NCBI GenBank assembly: GCA_036381255.1
Contig: DASVDG010000111.1
Coordinates: forward strand, 1 to 64,000
Reading direction: 5' to 3'
DNA length: 64,000 nt
Source: CALBZE01 sp036381255
GTDB taxonomy: Bacteria > Gemmatimonadota > Gemmatimonadetes > Longimicrobiales > RSA9
Shown: positions 50,934 to 59,252 of the stretch, piece after piece
How positions within the stretch are numbered: the first letter of the stretch is position 1
How the letters are laid out: each line of letters opens with the position of its first letter
Made by a program: the position numbers and the translations under genes
The notes under the pieces: generated by a model
Database searches by the model: none
The model's input: only the letters and a program-made list of their open reading frames with translations
Told to the model about the DNA's origin: nothing

Positions 50934-51557
50934 CTAATTCAGGTACGGCTCGATCCGCTCGGCAAAGCTCGTCCGCGCACGATGCAGCCGCGACTTCACC
51001 GTGCCCAGGTTCACCCCGGTGATCTCCGCGATCTCCTCGTAGCTCTTCCCCTCGAGCTCGCGAAGCTTGAACACCAGCCGATGATGCTCCGGCAACTCGT
51101 CGACCATCCGCTCGACCAGATCCCGCAAGTACCGCTTCCGGTACATGTCGTCCGGACGCATCGACGAATCCTCGAACTGCAACGGCCGGTGCTCCGGCTC
51201 CCAGTGCGTCGTCAGCTTCTGGAACAGGACCAGCGGGCTCCGCGAGCGGTTCCGCAGCTCGTTCTTCGACAGGTTCGAGCAGATCGTGTAGATCCACGTC
51301 GAAAACTTCTTCGACTGGTCGAACCGATGGAGGTGCCGCGTCACCCGGATGAACGCCTCCTGCACCAGATCCTCCGCGCGGTCCCGGTCGCCCGTCTTCC
51401 GCGCGATGAAGTGCACCAGCTTGTCCCGGTAGCGGTCGTACAGCTCCGAGAACGCGCCGGCATGGCCCTCCAGGTGTGCAGCCACCAGCTCGCCGTCGTC
51501 CAGCTCGTGGAGCGGGGCGCGGAGCCCCGTCTGCGGCTTCACGGTCGTCGTGGCCAT
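50934..51557 (-). CDS. ECF-type RNA polymerase sigma factor
   Basis: A 207-residue sigma factor with only regions 2 and 4. Region 2: AFSELYDRYRDKLVHFIARKTGDRDRAEDLVQEAF (in part) and FSTWIYTICSNLSKNELR. Region 4: LPEHHRLVFKLRELEGKSYEEIAEITGVNLGTVKSRLHRAR, a standard HTH. The linker between them is somewhat long (about 35 residues). No anti-sigma factor with a zinc-binding or membrane domain lies downstream, so its control is unclear. A sigma-70-like promoter precedes it (TTGAGT-17-TATGTT). Confidence 0.93.
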   Translation of the reverse strand: MATTTVKPQTGLRAPLHELDDGELVAAHLEGHAGAFSELYDRYRDKLVHFIARKTGDRDRAEDLVQEAFIRVTRHLHRFDQSKKFSTWIYTICSNLSKNELRNRSRSPLVLFQKLTTHWEPEHRPLQFEDSSMRPDDMYRKRYLRDLVERMVDELPEHHRLVFKLRELEGKSYEEIAEITGVNLGTVKSRLHRARTSFAERIEPYLN

Positions 51558-51681
51558 TGGTCTCCTTTCCCAGGGGCGACGAGCGCACGTACGTACTCCC
51601 GCCGGCCGCGATCACGATCCAAATCAACGAAAATCGGGAGTGGTTCCCGACCCCTTCGTCGTCGTGCAAAATCGACGTGAT

Positions 51682-51710
51682 AACATACAAAAGATCGCCC
51701 CTGAACTCAA
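51682..51710 (-). promoter_or_regulatory. Sigma-70-type promoter of ECF sigma gene
   Basis: Reading leftward: TTGAGT, 17 bases, TATGTT, within an AT-rich patch. The predicted leader is about 115 bases. A short CCCT/AGGG hairpin between amidohydrolase stop and promoter may be a weak terminator. Confidence 0.6.
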
Positions 51711-51755
51711 GGGTCCCGGCGGGCAAACTTTTGTAGTTTCCAATGACCGTTGAAG

Positions 51756-53096
51756 TTATGGGGCTCCGCCGCGGAGCGCCGTGATCGGCGCGGTTGCGCC
51801 CGGGCCTTTGTACACGGTTCCGCCCTTCATCACGAAGTCGATTCGTTCGAGCAGCCGGATGTCGTCCAGCGGGTCGCCGCGGACGGCGACGATGTCGGCG
51901 AGCTTGCCGGGTTCGAGCGTGCCGAGGCGGTCATCCTGGCCGAGGAGCCGGGCGGCGTGGAGCGTGGCGCTGCGGATCGCGTCGATCGGGCGCATCCCGG
52001 CGTCGACGAGGAGGCGGAACTCGCCGGCGTTGGTGCCGTGCGGGAAGACGCCGGCGTCGGTGCCGAAGGCGATGGGCACGCCGGCGGCGATGGCCTTCTG
52101 GACGGAGCGACGGGCGTGGGGCGCGATCTCGAGGGCCTTGGCGGCGGCCCAGGGCGCGAGGACGCCGGCGCGGGCGCCTTTGACGACGGCGTCGAACGCC
52201 ATCATCGTGGGGACGAGGTAGGTGCCGTGCTCCTTCATGAGGCGGATCGCCTCGTCGTCGAGGATGGAGCCGTGCTCGATGGAGGCGACGCCGGCGCGGA
52301 CGGCGGCCTTGATCCCGTCGGCGCCGTGGGCGTGGGCGGCGACCTTGCGCTCGGCCATGCGGGCGGTTTCGACGATGGCGCGCATCTCCTCGAACGTGAA
52401 CTGCTGCGCGCCGACGGCGTCGCCGGCGGAGAGGACGCCGCCGGTCGCGCAGATCTTGATGACGTCGGCGCCGTACTTCACGGCGTAGCGCACGGCCTCG
52501 ACGGCCTCGTCGACGCCGTTCGCGATCCCCTGCATCGGCCCGGGCTCGTCGAGCAGGTCGGGGCGGAACCCGTTCGTGTCGCAGTGGCCGCCGGTGATGC
52601 CGATGGAGTGGGTCGCGACGAACATGCGAGGTCCGGGGACGAGGCCGTCGCGGATCGCGTCGCGCAGCGCGACGTCGGCCCACTCGCCGGCGCCGACGTC
52701 GCGGATGGTGGTGAAGCCGGCCAGCAGCGTGAGTCGCGCGTTCTTCGCGCCGACGAGGGCGGCGTAGCCGGGCCACTGGTGCAGCGCGCGGTCGGCGTAG
52801 CCGCCGCTCGGGTCGCCGGTGATGTGCGTGTGGGTGTCGATGAACCCGGGCATGACGGTGTAGTCGGAGAGGTCGATGACCTCGGCGCCGCGGGGGATGT
52901 CGACGTCGCGGCCGACGGCCTGGATCGTTTCGCCGCGGACCACGATCGTCGCGTCTTCGACGACGCGGCCGGTGGCGGTGTCGATCAGTCGCCCGGCGCG
53001 GATGGCGATGACGGGCTCCGCGTCCGGCTGCTGGGCGGCCAGCCCGGCGGGGGCGAGGATCGTGAGCGCACCGGCGAGGACGAGGAATCGTCGCAT
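51756..53096 (-). CDS. Secreted amidohydrolase, imidazolonepropionase/prolidase-like
   Basis: A 446-residue exported metal-dependent hydrolase: signal peptide MRRFLVLAGALTILAPAGLAAQ, then EPVIAIRAGRLIDTATG. Metal ligands are visible in VMPGFIDTHTHI, in IKICATGG (Lys, probably carboxylated), KVAAHAHGADGIKAA, ASIEHGSIL and FGTDAGVFPHG. This set matches the Xaa-Pro dipeptidase/imidazolonepropionase-like subgroup of secreted amidohydrolases that cleave arginine- or lysine-containing dipeptides or related amides. It is followed by the ECF sigma gene. An upstream in-frame start at 53165 would precede the signal peptide by 23 residues and is unlikely. Confidence 0.9.
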   Translation of the reverse strand: MRRFLVLAGALTILAPAGLAAQQPDAEPVIAIRAGRLIDTATGRVVEDATIVVRGETIQAVGRDVDIPRGAEVIDLSDYTVMPGFIDTHTHITGDPSGGYADRALHQWPGYAALVGAKNARLTLLAGFTTIRDVGAGEWADVALRDAIRDGLVPGPRMFVATHSIGITGGHCDTNGFRPDLLDEPGPMQGIANGVDEAVEAVRYAVKYGADVIKICATGGVLSAGDAVGAQQFTFEEMRAIVETARMAERKVAAHAHGADGIKAAVRAGVASIEHGSILDDEAIRLMKEHGTYLVPTMMAFDAVVKGARAGVLAPWAAAKALEIAPHARRSVQKAIAAGVPIAFGTDAGVFPHGTNAGEFRLLVDAGMRPIDAIRSATLHAARLLGQDDRLGTLEPGKLADIVAVRGDPLDDIRLLERIDFVMKGGTVYKGPGATAPITALRGGAP

Positions 53097-53183
53097 GGCG
53101 GTTCTCCGGATGTCGTGAAGGGGATGGGCCGGTGCAATGTAGGAAGGGCCGGCGGCGCGCGCCACGGCGCCGCCGGCGGTCGG

Positions 53184-53429
53184 CTACTGCTCTTCGACGC
53201 GCTGGATGAATTCGTCGACGAGGCTGCGGAACCGCCGGCGCAGCGCCTGCGCCTCCGAGGCCGCGCGGTCCTCGGGGCCCGGCTCCTCCCACCCCGGCGG
53301 GTTGTCGCCGCGGCCCCAGTCGGAGGGCGGCCCGTGCGCCCGCTGCTGCGCCCGGGCGGCCATCCATTCGCGGCCCGTCTCGTAGAGCTGTTCGAGAACC
53401 CGCTCGGGGGGGCGAATCTCCTGCGCCAT
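53184..53429 (-). CDS. Small acidic hypothetical protein, 81 aa
   Basis: An 81-residue soluble protein: an N-terminal helix (RPPERVLEQLYETGREWMAARAQQ), a Gly/Pro-rich middle (DWGRGDNPPGWEEPGPED) and a C-terminal amphipathic helix ending SLVDEFIQRVEEQ. No family is recognised. It is located 53 bases downstream of infC in the same direction and may share its transcript; the position where rpmI is normally found holds this gene instead. Confidence 0.6.
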   Translation of the reverse strand: MAQEIRPPERVLEQLYETGREWMAARAQQRAHGPPSDWGRGDNPPGWEEPGPEDRAASEAQALRRRFRSLVDEFIQRVEEQ

Positions 53430-53482
53430 GTCGGTGACTCCTGGTCCGGGACGGCATCCGCACCGCCCCGGCGGCGCAAGAG

Positions 53483-54013
53483 CTATGCCCCGTCGGCCCT
53501 GGCGTCGGGCGCCAGCACCATGACCAGGCGACGGCCCTCGACGCGGTCCGTCCGGCTCTCGACCTGCGCGATGTCGCCGACCTCGTCGACGATCCGGTCG
53601 AGCACCTGGTGGCCGAGCTCCGGCCGGCGCAGCTCACGCCAGCGGAACATCAGCGTGACCTTCACCTTCTTGCCCTTGCCCAGGAACTTGCGGGCGTTGC
53701 GCAGCTTGAAGTCGAAGTCGTGGTCGTCCGTCTTCGGGCGGAACTTGACCTCCTTCACGTCGACCGTGTGCTGCTTCTTCCGCGCGGTCTTCGCGCGCTT
53801 CTGCTGTTCGTACTGGTACTTCCCCCAGTCCATGATCCGGACGACGGGCGGACGGGCGTTCGGGGCGACTTCGACGAGGTCGAGGCCGTGCTCTTCGGCG
53901 GCCTCGCGGGCCTTGCCCAGCGGGACGACCCCCAGCTGCTCGCCGTCGGGGTCGATGAGGCGGACGGGACTGATGCGGATCTGTTCGTTGATTCTCGTGC
54001 GCGTCCTGGTGAT
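53483..54013 (-). CDS. infC: Translation initiation factor IF-3, AUC start
   Basis: A full-length 176-residue IF-3. The N-terminal domain (INEQIRISPVRLIDPDGEQL, LDLVEVAPNARPPVVRIMDW), linker (KYQYEQQKRAKTARKKQ) and C-terminal domain (VKEVKFRPKTDDHDF, KVKVTLMFRWRE) are all present. No ATG, GTG or TTG occurs before the internal Met of IMDW, so the gene must start at a non-standard codon. AAGGAGG is followed after AC by two ATC codons; the second (five bases from the Shine-Dalgarno) is the best start. Rare AUU/AUC starts are a known feature of infC and allow IF-3 to repress its own translation. The usual partners rpmI and rplT are not adjacent. Confidence 0.93.
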   Translation of the reverse strand: MTRTRTRINEQIRISPVRLIDPDGEQLGVVPLGKAREAAEEHGLDLVEVAPNARPPVVRIMDWGKYQYEQQKRAKTARKKQHTVDVKEVKFRPKTDDHDFDFKLRNARKFLGKGKKVKVTLMFRWRELRRPELGHQVLDRIVDEVGDIAQVESRTDRVEGRRLVMVLAPDARADGA

Positions 54014-54060
54014 GATGTCCTCCTTCTTCCTGTGAATCGGTTCCGGTCTCTCCGCCGCAC

Positions 54061-54089
54061 ACCGTAACCCCGACCGCGGTCGGGGTCAA
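54061..54089 (-). promoter_or_regulatory. infC promoter with palindromic spacer
   Basis: Reading leftward: TTGACC, 17 bases, TACGGT. The spacer and the end of the -35 form a perfect 20-bp palindrome, ACCCCGACCGCGGTCGGGGT (54067-54086). It could be an operator for a dimeric repressor, or double as the terminator hairpin of the upstream gene that ends at 54103. The leader to the AUC start would be about 40 bases. Confidence 0.6.
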
Positions 54090-54102
54090 ATCCGGGGCGC
54101 GG

Positions 54103-54504
54103 TCACTCCCAGCGGAACGTCGCGGTCCTGTCGTACGCGCCGAACACCTCGGCGACGGGCCGGTCCGGCAGTCGGACCTTCACGTGTACCTCCTCCGGCA
54201 CCACGACCAGGTATTCCACCCGGTCGGCGCCGATGGCTGTGAGCTGGAGCTCGCCGCCGCTGCGCTCGGCGAGGCCGAAGCCGGGGATCCCGTCCGGCGC
54301 CCGGCCGGCCACCTCGAGGCGGCCCTTCTCGCCGCGAATCAACCGGATCGTGCCCGGCAGCTCCGTCTCGATCCGGACGGTCAGCCGGTCGCCGAGGAAG
54401 GCGTACACCCGACGGACCACATCGGCATCCCGGTCCTGGGCCGATGCGGCGGCGGGGAGCAGCAGCGCGAGGGCGACGGCGACGCACGGCAGGCGCACTT
54501 TCAT
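54103..54504 (-). CDS. Small secreted hypothetical protein
   Basis: A 133-residue protein with a clear signal peptide (MKVRLPCVAVALALLLPAAASAQ, cleaved after ASA). The mature 110 residues are beta-rich: DRLTVRIETELPGTIRLIRG, KGRLEVAGRAPDG, GELQLTAIGADRVEYLVVVPEEVHVKVRLP (in part). The pattern recalls the DUF4097/adhesin-like right-handed beta-helix type, but it is short. Localisation is periplasmic or extracellular. No function can be assigned. Its stop codon lies directly before the infC promoter. Confidence 0.72.
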   Translation of the reverse strand: MKVRLPCVAVALALLLPAAASAQDRDADVVRRVYAFLGDRLTVRIETELPGTIRLIRGEKGRLEVAGRAPDGIPGFGLAERSGGELQLTAIGADRVEYLVVVPEEVHVKVRLPDRPVAEVFGAYDRTATFRWE

Positions 54505-54843
54505 ACCGATCCCTCCGGCGAAGGGTCCGTCCGGCCCGCCCGCTCACGCGCCACGCCGGAGCGTTCGGGCCGCTGCGGTCACCGTGTAGAATCGATCGCC
54601 GAGCGATCGGAGTTCCCCGAGCCGTCCGGCGCCCGGCCGTCGGACGGGGCCAGCGGGCCCGGCATGTCCCGTCCGGCCGCCCGCCCGGCGCGTGGGGGGT
54701 GCAAGAGTCGCGCCCGGCGGCGTCGGCGCGCCACGCCGTGTGCGCCGCCCTGCGCGCCACGGCACCGCCTCCGCGCCACGAACGCGTCGAGCGCTCCGCC
54801 GACGGCGGAGCGCTCGACTTCAGCGATTCGCCCCGGGTGCCGC
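54505..54843. other. Intergenic region with a long hairpin
   Basis: 339 bases between two leftward genes. The only clear structure is the 15-bp perfect hairpin at 54786-54818. Frames in this stretch on the opposite strand lack motifs. It should hold the promoter for the small secreted protein; I see no convincing consensus. Confidence 0.45.
54786..54818 (-). terminator. 15-bp perfect hairpin
   Basis: GTCGAGCGCTCCGCC and its exact complement with a GAC loop, 25 bases after the stop of the leftward repeat-tailed membrane protein. No T-tract follows on the leftward strand, so it is terminator-like rather than proven. Confidence 0.5.
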
Positions 54844-55521
54844 TCAGTACGTCCCCGTCGGCAGCGTGTCGCCCGGCTGCGTCGGCGGCTGCTGGCCCGG
54901 CTGCATGCCTGGCTGCTGCCCCGGCTGCATGCCCGGTTGCTGGCCGGGCTGCATCCCGGGCTGCTGGCCCGCCGGCGCGCTCGAGAGCATCAGGTCCCGG
55001 TGCACGTTCCACCGCTGGAAGTCGGGCTCCTGCTGGAGCTGCGACTGCTGGATCCAGGTGGACGCCTGACCGGACGGCGCCTGCTGGAGCGTGCCCATGA
55101 GCTGGACGTCCTGACCGGTCTGGATGTCGGCCATCCGGAGCATCTGGCCATCACGGGTCCGGGCCGGCGTCTGAACGAAGATCGCGTGCAATTCGCCGTT
55201 CAGCTCGGCCGCGACCCAGAAGCCCTCGTTCGTCGGCTGGCCGACGACCTGCCCGTCCAGCATGACCGAGCGGCCGATGTCGTCCGAGCCGAGCGGCAGC
55301 AGCGTACGCAGCTCCGCCGCCTCGCCCGCCGGCGGCATCGGCGTGGGGGCCGGAACGGCGGCGGGCTCCCGCACCTCCTCCACCGGCTGCACGCCGGCCA
55401 TCCGCTCCTCGTCGGTGTCGACCATCTCCGCGATGGCCCAGATCAGCAACGCCAGGACCAGCAGCCCGATGATCCACGGCCAGATCGACGGCCCTTTGCG
55501 TTCGACGTTGATGTCCGCCAT
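54844..55521 (-). CDS. Single-pass membrane protein with QQPGM repeats
   Basis: A 225-residue protein. A short cytoplasmic start (MADINVERKGPSIWPW) leads into one transmembrane helix (IIGLLVLALLIWAIAEM), then a Pro/Ala-rich stalk and a globular beta domain of about 100 residues (SVMLDGQVVGQPTNEGFWVA, TGQDVQLMGTLQQAPSG). The domain resembles an OB-fold. The C-terminus is a proline/glutamine-rich tail with three copies of PGMQPGQQ. A role at the cell envelope is likely; the function is unknown. Related-looking proteins usually act as small envelope stress or scaffolding factors, but I have no specific match. Confidence 0.7.
   Translation of the reverse strand: MADINVERKGPSIWPWIIGLLVLALLIWAIAEMVDTDEERMAGVQPVEEVREPAAVPAPTPMPPAGEAAELRTLLPLGSDDIGRSVMLDGQVVGQPTNEGFWVAAELNGELHAIFVQTPARTRDGQMLRMADIQTGQDVQLMGTLQQAPSGQASTWIQQSQLQQEPDFQRWNVHRDLMLSSAPAGQQPGMQPGQQPGMQPGQQPGMQPGQQPPTQPGDTLPTGTY
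54890..54961 (-). repeat. Three 24-bp coding tandem repeats
   Basis: Three near-identical 24-base units followed by a partial fourth encode PGMQPGQQ at the end of the membrane protein. The units differ at a few third positions. A 24-base unit keeps the frame when copies are gained or lost. Confidence 0.8.
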
Positions 55522-55958
55522 GTCAGCGTACCTCCTTCCGCGTTCGCTCCGTTCTCGCCGGGATCCCGGCGGCCCGGCCACGGTGTGAACGTCGCAAATT
55601 GCGTTCCCTGCACGGATGTCGTGTCGCTTCAAAGTGTTACGGTGATTCGAGGGGGCGGGCGCAAGCGCGGAGGCGCCGGGTGCCGGGGCACGCGGACGGA
55701 GCCCGGTTCCGGCGGTCGGGTGGTGAGTGGTCGATGGTCGATGGAGCACGCCGCCCGAGGCTTAACGTCGCGGGGTCGGGAACGATCCTCGCGACGGGCG
55801 CCGCCAGGAGGGTGTGCAACCCGGCTGTCCCCGCCCGATCAGCGGTGCGAGGCGCTTCGATTCCGCGGTCGGCGTCGCCGTGCGGGATCCGGCGCGAATC
55901 CCGGGAGCCGTGGGGGGCTCCCGGGACCTTCGGCGGCGAGGTGCTTACGGCCGGGCGG
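55522..55958. other. Intergenic region, 437 bp
   Basis: Separates the saccharopine-dehydrogenase-like gene from the repeat-tailed membrane protein, both leftward. It includes small direct repeats (GGTCGATGGTCGATGG near 55730) but no gene with a plausible start or motif. A promoter for the membrane protein should lie near 55560-55660, where the sequence is less GC-rich. Confidence 0.45.
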
Positions 55959-57137
55959 TCAGCTCCGGGACGCGGACGCCGTCGCTTCCGTCGTCGTCTT
56001 CCGGATCCGGATGCCGCGGCGGCCGAGCTCTTCGATGTACGTGTCGGCCGGCACGCACTGGTCGGGCGTGCAGACGCCGGTGCGCGTGACCTGTCCGCGC
56101 ACCTGCATCTGGCCGGTGATCGAGAGGGAGAAGCCGGTCGTGCGCTCCATCGCGCTGATGCCGGTCGCCTCGTCGTAGTAGTCGAGCAGGTCGAAGACGA
56201 TGCGGTGCGGCTGGCCGTCCTTGCGGCCTTCGGCCTCGACGCGCAGCGCGACGAGGTCGCGGCCCTCGGGCTTGCGCAGCTTCGGCTCGACGGCGGCGAT
56301 GAACGCCTGCCGCGGCACGACCTCCTGGTCACCGACGCGGATCGGCTCGAGGTCGAGCAGGCCGAGGTCGCGGATCGTCTTCATGATCTCCGCGTGGCCC
56401 GGGTAGCGCAGCGTCTTGTACTCCATGCTCCGCAGCTTGCCCTCGTACGTCCACGGCATGGTCGAGAGGCCGCCGGCGGTGTGGAACGCCTCGAGCGTGC
56501 CGACCGGCTCGGGGAATTCGACCGGCTCGATCTCGGTCAGCGCCTCGACCTGCGTCGGCGTGCCGCCGCGCAGCACCCACGACAGCGTCGTGTAGTAATC
56601 GAGCACGCCCTCGATCGAGTAGACGATCTGGTAGTTCAGCGGCGGTTCGGGGTGCTGCGGCAGCCCGCCGACGCGGATCTTCACGGTCGCGGGCTCGTCC
56701 AGCTCCGCGATCCCGGCCGCGGCCAGGATGTTGACCATCCCCGGCGCGAGGCCGCAGTCGGGGATCGCGCTTACGCCGCGCTCCCGCGCCGCACCGTCCA
56801 GCTCGATCTGGTTGAAGACGATCTCGGTGTTCCCGCCGAGGTCGCAGTAGTGCAGCCCCGCGCGGATCGCGAGCCGCGACATGTCCAGGTTGAAGTAGTA
56901 CGGCAGGGCGTTCATGCACGCCTGCTTCCCGTCCATGACCCGCAGCACCGCGTCCTCGTCGCGGGCATCGAGGTTCACGAGCTCCAGCCGAGCATCGCCC
57001 CGGTACCGCTCGAGGAACGACGGCAGCCCATCGATGTTCAGGTCGGCGACGGTGACCTTTTCGACCGCGCCGTTCTGGAGCAGGTCGTACGCACAGGCAG
57101 AGCCCTGCAACCCGGCGCCCAGCACAAGCATCCGCAA
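55959..57137 (-). CDS. Saccharopine dehydrogenase-family / lysine 6-dehydrogenase-like
   Basis: A 392-residue NAD(P)-dependent oxidoreductase. The Rossmann motif at the N-terminus is LVLGAGLQGSACAYDLL, followed by VTVADLNIDGL and, in the catalytic region, LHYCDLGGNTEIVFNQ, IPDCGLAPGMVNIL and a large C-terminal alpha/beta domain (GGLPQHPEPPLNYQIVYSIE). It matches the bacterial group that contains L-lysine 6-dehydrogenase and carboxynorspermidine-like enzymes; the substrate is probably an amino acid or imine. The TTG at 57137 is well placed behind GGAGG; an ATG two codons later is the alternative. No neighbour points to a pathway. Confidence 0.87.
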   Translation of the reverse strand: MRMLVLGAGLQGSACAYDLLQNGAVEKVTVADLNIDGLPSFLERYRGDARLELVNLDARDEDAVLRVMDGKQACMNALPYYFNLDMSRLAIRAGLHYCDLGGNTEIVFNQIELDGAARERGVSAIPDCGLAPGMVNILAAAGIAELDEPATVKIRVGGLPQHPEPPLNYQIVYSIEGVLDYYTTLSWVLRGGTPTQVEALTEIEPVEFPEPVGTLEAFHTAGGLSTMPWTYEGKLRSMEYKTLRYPGHAEIMKTIRDLGLLDLEPIRVGDQEVVPRQAFIAAVEPKLRKPEGRDLVALRVEAEGRKDGQPHRIVFDLLDYYDEATGISAMERTTGFSLSITGQMQVRGQVTRTGVCTPDQCVPADTYIEELGRRGIRIRKTTTEATASASRS

Positions 57138-57395
57138 AACGCAACCTCCGCGTGAGTGGGTCGGCCGCTGCGGGCCGTTCCACGATCCAGAATCGGTGTG
57201 GTGAGGATCGTCGCCGGGCTATGCCCGGCATCCTCGGAATCGTTCAGAAGGGTATCGACCTCCTGCCGGACGACGCGGCGGCGACGCCGCACGCGCCGCG
57301 ATCGAGCGCGGCCGCGAACGCGTCGGGCCGCGCCGGCGTCCGTGGGCGGCGCGCCGCCGCGAAACGCCTGAACGTGGGGCGGATGCAGGCCCGTG

Positions 57396-59252
57396 TCAAC
57401 CGCGCACGACCTCAACGAGCACGCGCACCTCGGGGTCCACGCGGACCGCCGTCGGCGCCGCCGGGAGCGGGACGCGGACGACCTCCCGGCGCGCGTCGAG
57501 CTCGACCGTGTGCCGGACCGGCCCCGCGGGCGTCGCGAGCTCCAGCTCGAGCGGCAACCGGAACGTCGGCCACTCTGCCGGCTGGACCTGCTCGATCGTG
57601 ATCACCGCCGTGCGCGCCGCCGCATCCCATTCCCGGCCGATGCGCAGCCGCGGGTGCCCGGGCGAGTGGACCCACTGGCGGAAGAAGCCGTCCAGCTCGC
57701 GGCCGGACGCCCGCTCCAGCGCGCGCTTCAGGTCCTCCGTCCGCGCCGTGCCGTGCTCGTGCGCGCGGTAATAGCGGCGGATCCCGTCGAAGAACGCGGA
57801 GTCGCCGAGCTCGCCGCGCAGCATGTGCAGCACCCACCCGCCCTTCTGGTAGCTGTTCGCGTTCAGCAGGTCGAACAGGTCGTCCTCCGCGGGGTCGACG
57901 AGCGGCCGGCCGACCACGTCCGAGTCGAGGTACGCCCGGCGGTTCCCCTCCATGATCGCGCGGAACCGCTCCACGCCGTCGGCGTGCTCGAAGAAGAGCG
58001 CGCCGAAGTACGTCGCGAAGCCCTCCGACAGCCACAGCTCGTGCCAGTTCGCCTCGGTCACCGCGTCGCCGAACCACTGGTGCGCCGTCTCGTGGGCGAC
58101 GGTGCCCTCGATGTCCCGCCCGCGCGCGATCGCCTGCCCGTTGTAGAAGATCGCGCTCACGTTCTCCATCCCGCCGAAGCGCGTCGACGCCTGGATGTGC
58201 GCCAGCTTCGCGTACGGGAACGGCGCGATCAGCCGCGAATAGAACGCGATCATCTCGTCCGCCCGGCCGAAGACCCGCGCCGCGTGCGCCGTGTCCGGCG
58301 GGAAGACCCACCACGTCGTCTCGATGCACCGCCCGTCGCCGGCCGGCGCGCACGCGGCGCCCGCGCGATTCGTCGCGAGCTCCGCCGCGCCGACGACCAT
58401 GGTGTACGTCGGGATCGGCACCGCCGTCGCCCAGCGCCACGTCGTGCGCCGCGCCGTCGAGCCCGGCGGCGGCGCCGGCGGCTCCACGGCGACGCGGTCG
58501 ATCCGCTCGCCGTTCGCGAGCACCGTCCACGGCGCCGGCGCGCTGACCGCGAACGCGACCGTCGCCTTGTCGCTCGGATGGTCGATCGAAGGGAACCAGA
58601 AGCGCGCGCGGTCCGGCCAGTTGTCCGCGAACGCGGTGCGCCGGCCGTGCACGTTCTTGCCGATGATCAGCCCGTCGTCGGGCCGGCCGCCGTACGCGAC
58701 CTCCACCGCCAGCGTGTCGCCGACGCCGGCTCCGGCCGGGACCGGGATGTACAACTTCCCGGCCTCGTGCCGGTAGGCGACGTCGCGCCCGCCGACCCGC
58801 ACGCGCTCGACCGCCAGCCCGCTCAGGTCCAGCGCCAGCGTGTCCCGCCGCGGCGCGACCACCGCGATCCGCGCGGCCATGATGCCCCGGATCGTCGACC
58901 CCGTGTCCGGCAGCGTCAGCGCGAGGTCGTAGTGCACGGCGTCGAAGCCGGGGGCGTAGGGGCCGGGCGGCGGCGCCTGGCCGGGCTCGATCGGCGGCGG
59001 TTCGGGCGGCTGCTGGCCGAGCGTGGGCGCGGGCGCGAGGCCCGCGATGAGGGCGAGCGCGAGGGCGCGGGTCGCGGTGCGGGCCCGCGCGAGCGGCCGG
59101 CGGCGCGGGCGCGCGCCGGCGGTGCGGCCGGTCCGGCCGTCGGCGACGCCGTGGCTCCACGGGGCACGGGCGGGCGTTCGCGATCCGTGCGTCGTCCGTT
59201 CCTGCGCGGGGGTCGGCGCGGCGATGCGCGCGTCGGCGGCGGTGTGCGGCAT
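57396..59252 (-). CDS. Secreted M1-family aminopeptidase
   Basis: A 618-residue gluzincin. After an Arg-rich extension, a signal-like stretch (TRALALALIAGLAPAPTLGQ) precedes a Pro-rich linker. The M1 N-terminal beta domain starts with HYDLALTLPDTG. The exopeptidase motif is FGGMENVSA and the zinc site HETAHQWFGD with the downstream glutamate in LWLSEGFATYF (HExxH-18-E). A thermolysin-like and a C-terminal beta domain follow. All catalytic residues are present. The length (shorter than ERAP-type M1) fits bacterial periplasmic members. The start lies 45 residues before the signal, which is unusual; a later start cannot be seen because no Met or clear GTG occurs in between. Confidence 0.9.
   Translation of the reverse strand: MPHTAADARIAAPTPAQERTTHGSRTPARAPWSHGVADGRTGRTAGARPRRRPLARARTATRALALALIAGLAPAPTLGQQPPEPPPIEPGQAPPPGPYAPGFDAVHYDLALTLPDTGSTIRGIMAARIAVVAPRRDTLALDLSGLAVERVRVGGRDVAYRHEAGKLYIPVPAGAGVGDTLAVEVAYGGRPDDGLIIGKNVHGRRTAFADNWPDRARFWFPSIDHPSDKATVAFAVSAPAPWTVLANGERIDRVAVEPPAPPPGSTARRTTWRWATAVPIPTYTMVVGAAELATNRAGAACAPAGDGRCIETTWWVFPPDTAHAARVFGRADEMIAFYSRLIAPFPYAKLAHIQASTRFGGMENVSAIFYNGQAIARGRDIEGTVAHETAHQWFGDAVTEANWHELWLSEGFATYFGALFFEHADGVERFRAIMEGNRRAYLDSDVVGRPLVDPAEDDLFDLLNANSYQKGGWVLHMLRGELGDSAFFDGIRRYYRAHEHGTARTEDLKRALERASGRELDGFFRQWVHSPGHPRLRIGREWDAAARTAVITIEQVQPAEWPTFRLPLELELATPAGPVRHTVELDARREVVRVPLPAAPTAVRVDPEVRVLVEVVRG

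Noticed and set aside
51750..54035. 761-codon rightward frame opposite the amidohydrolase and infC
   Set aside because: It is antisense to two clear genes and shows only Val/Gly/Asp-rich shadow sequence.
57210..57226. Hairpin GCCGGGC / GCCCGGC as a terminator
   Set aside because: It lies upstream of the leftward dehydrogenase gene and has no T-tract; such 7-bp stems are frequent in this GC-rich DNA.
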